A stretch of DNA of 22,902 nucleotides from Nanobdellota archaeon (GTDB lineage: Archaea; Nanobdellota; Nanobdellia; Pacearchaeales; GW2011-AR1): positions 1-22,902 of the forward strand of contig JAHIEH010000021.1 in assembly GCA_018901675.1 (NCBI GenBank). The letters run 5' to 3'. The notes beneath the pieces were generated by a model. That model saw only the letters and a list, made by a program, of their open reading frames with translations, was not told the origin of the DNA and did no database searches. Both the position numbers and the translations under genes were made by a program. The stretch's first letter is position 1; every line of letters starts with the position of its first letter. This document shows positions 21,865-22,902 of the stretch, one piece after another.

Positions 21865-22109
21865 AAATACAAAAATTAAAAATTATGGAAAATAGGCACT
21901 TTTCCAAATCATGGAAATCAAGGATTTCCAAGTCATCCAATTCTCCCGAATTGGAGACATTCAAAACAAAAAGTTTTGAAGATTTTGCCCTTCAAAAACA
22001 AGAAGTTTTAGAAGAAACAGGAAGTTTTTTGCCTTTAAAACTTACAGCAGAACAAAGTTCCGCTGTCCCTCAAACACCTTGTGTTCGAGGCAGAGGAGAT
22101 TTAAAATGA
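21861..22109 (+). CDS. Unassigned 82-codon frame bridging two genes; coding doubtful
   Basis: The frame starts with an ATGA overlap on the GT4 stop and ends with an ATGA overlap on the next methyltransferase, which is what a real coupled gene would show. The predicted protein, however, matches no family I know: a basic start (MKIQKLKIMENRHFSKSWK), then Ser/Lys/Glu/Gln-rich sequence, ending QTPCVRGRGDLK. The DNA beneath it is almost entirely a chain of short inverted repeats (21887-22090), so the reading frame may be a by-product of a structured element that kept translation open between two genes. Both readings remain possible. Confidence 0.35.
   Translation: MKIQKLKIMENRHFSKSWKSRISKSSNSPELETFKTKSFEDFALQKQEVLEETGSFLPLKLTAEQSSAVPQTPCVRGRGDLK
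21887..22090 (+). repeat. Array of eight consecutive short hairpins
   Basis: Eight neighbouring stem-loops can be read by eye: 21887-21905 (6 bp, 7-base loop), 21912-21930 (8 bp, loop AAG), 21936-21955 (8 bp, loop TCCC), 21960-21980 (8 bp, loop AAAAA), 21990-22014 (4+5 bp around one mismatch), 22022-22043 (7 bp), 22045-22065 (4+4 bp around one mismatch, loop AAA) and 22068-22090 (4+5 bp around one mismatch, loop CTT). Gaps between them are mostly 1-9 bases. Stem sequences differ from each other, so this is not a sequence repeat but a repeated architecture. It lies between the GT4 gene and the SD site of the next gene and would be within their mRNA. Function unknown. Confidence 0.75.
22093..22098 (+). 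promoter_or_regulatory. Shine-Dalgarno site for the last methyltransferase gene
   Basis: GAGGAG ends seven bases before the ATG at 22106 and directly follows the hairpin array. It decides the start at 22106 over an upstream in-frame ATG at 22079, which would lie inside the last hairpin. Confidence 0.65.
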
Positions 22110-22747
22110 AAGTAAAATATTCTTATCGGTTAAGAAAGATAGCAGAGTTAGTAAGAGGCAAAACTCTTGAAATAGGCTTTTCTCTCCTTCCCAATCCCTT
22201 TTTGAAAGGTGATATTACTGCAGTAGACATAGTCCTTCCAGAAAAAAAGCCAGAGAATTACAATCAAATGATAAAAGCAGATGTAATGAAAAAACTGCCG
22301 TTTAAGGAAGAAACTTTTGATACTTTAATAATGTCCGGAGTTATAGAACACTTGGACAATCCATTAAAGGCATTAAAGGAATGCAATAGGGTTTTGAAAA
22401 AAGGAGGTTTATTGCTAATAGAAACTCCCAATCCTTATTTCCTGCCAGTTATTTTCTTTGATTTATTTATGAATCTTAGATATTACTTTGTAGATACTCA
22501 TGTAAATATTTTTCCAAGGAGAATTATGCTCAAGATTTTATGGCACTCGGGATTTGACTTGAAAGGAATAAAAGGATGCGGTTTTAATTTAAGTGATTTT
22601 TTTACTATGCCTCTCCCCCAGCAGTTTTCCCAGGATTTAATTTACTCAGCTATAAAACGAGAACCTAAAAATAAATATTATAGGAAGATAGTGGAAATGC
22701 GAAAATCCAATTATGAAGAAGAAAAGTTCAGTAAATCACAGATATAG
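22106..22747 (+). CDS. Class I SAM-dependent methyltransferase with degenerate motif I
   Basis: A 213-residue protein. The core is clear: ITAVDIVLPEKKP, ADVMKKLPFKEETFDTLIMSGVIEHLDNPLKALKECNRVLKKGGLLLIETPNP, the Methyltransf_11 pattern. Motif I reads TLEIGFSLLPNPFLKGD where LEIGCGxG would be expected, so the glycine loop that grips SAM is altered; activity may need checking. A hydrophobic stretch follows (YFLPVIFFDLFMNLRYYF). The start follows a good SD site. It is the fourth methyltransferase in the window and is the last complete gene of the deacetylase-GT4 run. Confidence 0.8.
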   Translation: MKVKYSYRLRKIAELVRGKTLEIGFSLLPNPFLKGDITAVDIVLPEKKPENYNQMIKADVMKKLPFKEETFDTLIMSGVIEHLDNPLKALKECNRVLKKGGLLLIETPNPYFLPVIFFDLFMNLRYYFVDTHVNIFPRRIMLKILWHSGFDLKGIKGCGFNLSDFFTMPLPQQFSQDLIYSAIKREPKNKYYRKIVEMRKSNYEEEKFSKSQI

Positions 22748-22775
22748 CAAATGACACTGATAATCCTTCCTTTGT

Positions 22776-22828
22776 GTCTTTGCTATTTAGGGAAAGACAT
22801 GCTATCCAAGTGAATATCTATGTCTTTC
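22776..22828. other. Alternative stem-loops in the gap after the last methyltransferase
   Basis: GAAAGACAT at 22792-22800 can pair with ATGTCTTTC at 22820-22828 (9 bp, 19-base loop) or, over AAAGACA, with TGTCTTT at 22776-22782 (7 bp, 10-base loop). The two pairings exclude each other. The right arm overlaps the 14-base sequence shared with the flippase promoter. Confidence 0.4.
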
Positions 22829-22875
22829 ACTATAGAGTAAAGGATAATAATACTTAAAAATTTTCCCAGGATAAA

Positions 22876-22902
22876 ATGATAGAAAAAACAGAATTCACAT
22901 CA
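22876..22902 (+). CDS. First codons of a possible gene running off the window
   Basis: ATG at 22876 opens a frame reading MIEKTEFTS to the window edge. Upstream are AT-rich stretches (AATAATACTTAAAAA at 22846-22860) that could hold a TATA box, with the box about 20-27 bases before the ATG. Too short for a product call. Confidence 0.3.

Overview
The window looks like a piece of chromosome from an AT-rich archaeon, plausibly a DPANN-type lineage such as Woesearchaeota or Pacearchaeota; that lineage call is inference. Three things support an archaeon: the SecD at the left edge is of the archaeal type, the sugar-transfer genes resemble dolichol-phosphate enzymes, and many first genes have a TATA-like box about 23-27 bases before the ATG with no room for a Shine-Dalgarno site, which suggests leaderless mRNAs.

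Layout. Bases 1-879 hold the 3' part of secD. Bases 938-3323 hold a short nucleotide-sugar dehydrogenase, a small membrane protein and a family 2 glycosyltransferase. A tightly coupled block (3336-9842) follows: AsnB-type amidotransferase, two SAM methyltransferases and two multi-spanning GT-C-like membrane proteins. Next come a second family 2 glycosyltransferase (9874-10572) and a Wzx/MATE-like flippase (10875-12386). On the minus strand, 17304 down to 12542 is a four-gene operon with overlapping ends: a fused NadC-NadB, a short FemAB/GNAT-like protein, a GT9 (heptosyltransferase-like) enzyme and a methyltransferase. Rightward again from 17365 are an alkaline-phosphatase-superfamily enzyme, a small ribbon-helix-helix protein, a PAPS-reductase-family protein, a NodB-type deacetylase, a GT4 glycosyltransferase, an odd 82-codon frame full of hairpins, another methyltransferase, and the first codons of one more gene.

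Taken together this is a surface-glycan locus: sugar activation (dehydrogenase), lipid-linked sugar donors (GT2), membrane glycosyl transfer (GT-C), chain assembly (GT4, GT9), flipping (Wzx-like) and decoration (methylation, amidation, deacetylation, perhaps phosphate or sulfur groups). NAD synthesis genes are embedded in it.

The most unusual signals are (a) arrays of consecutive short hairpins, best seen at 21887-22090, with related structure at 12411-12526 and 10583-10790; (b) six perfect 18-bp tandem repeats, each carrying an in-frame ATG, at the start of the nadC-nadB gene; (c) the NadC-NadB fusion itself; and (d) a PAPS-reductase-like protein with iron-sulfur cysteines but no catalytic C-terminal cysteine, next to a ribbon-helix-helix protein with a similar C-terminal tail.
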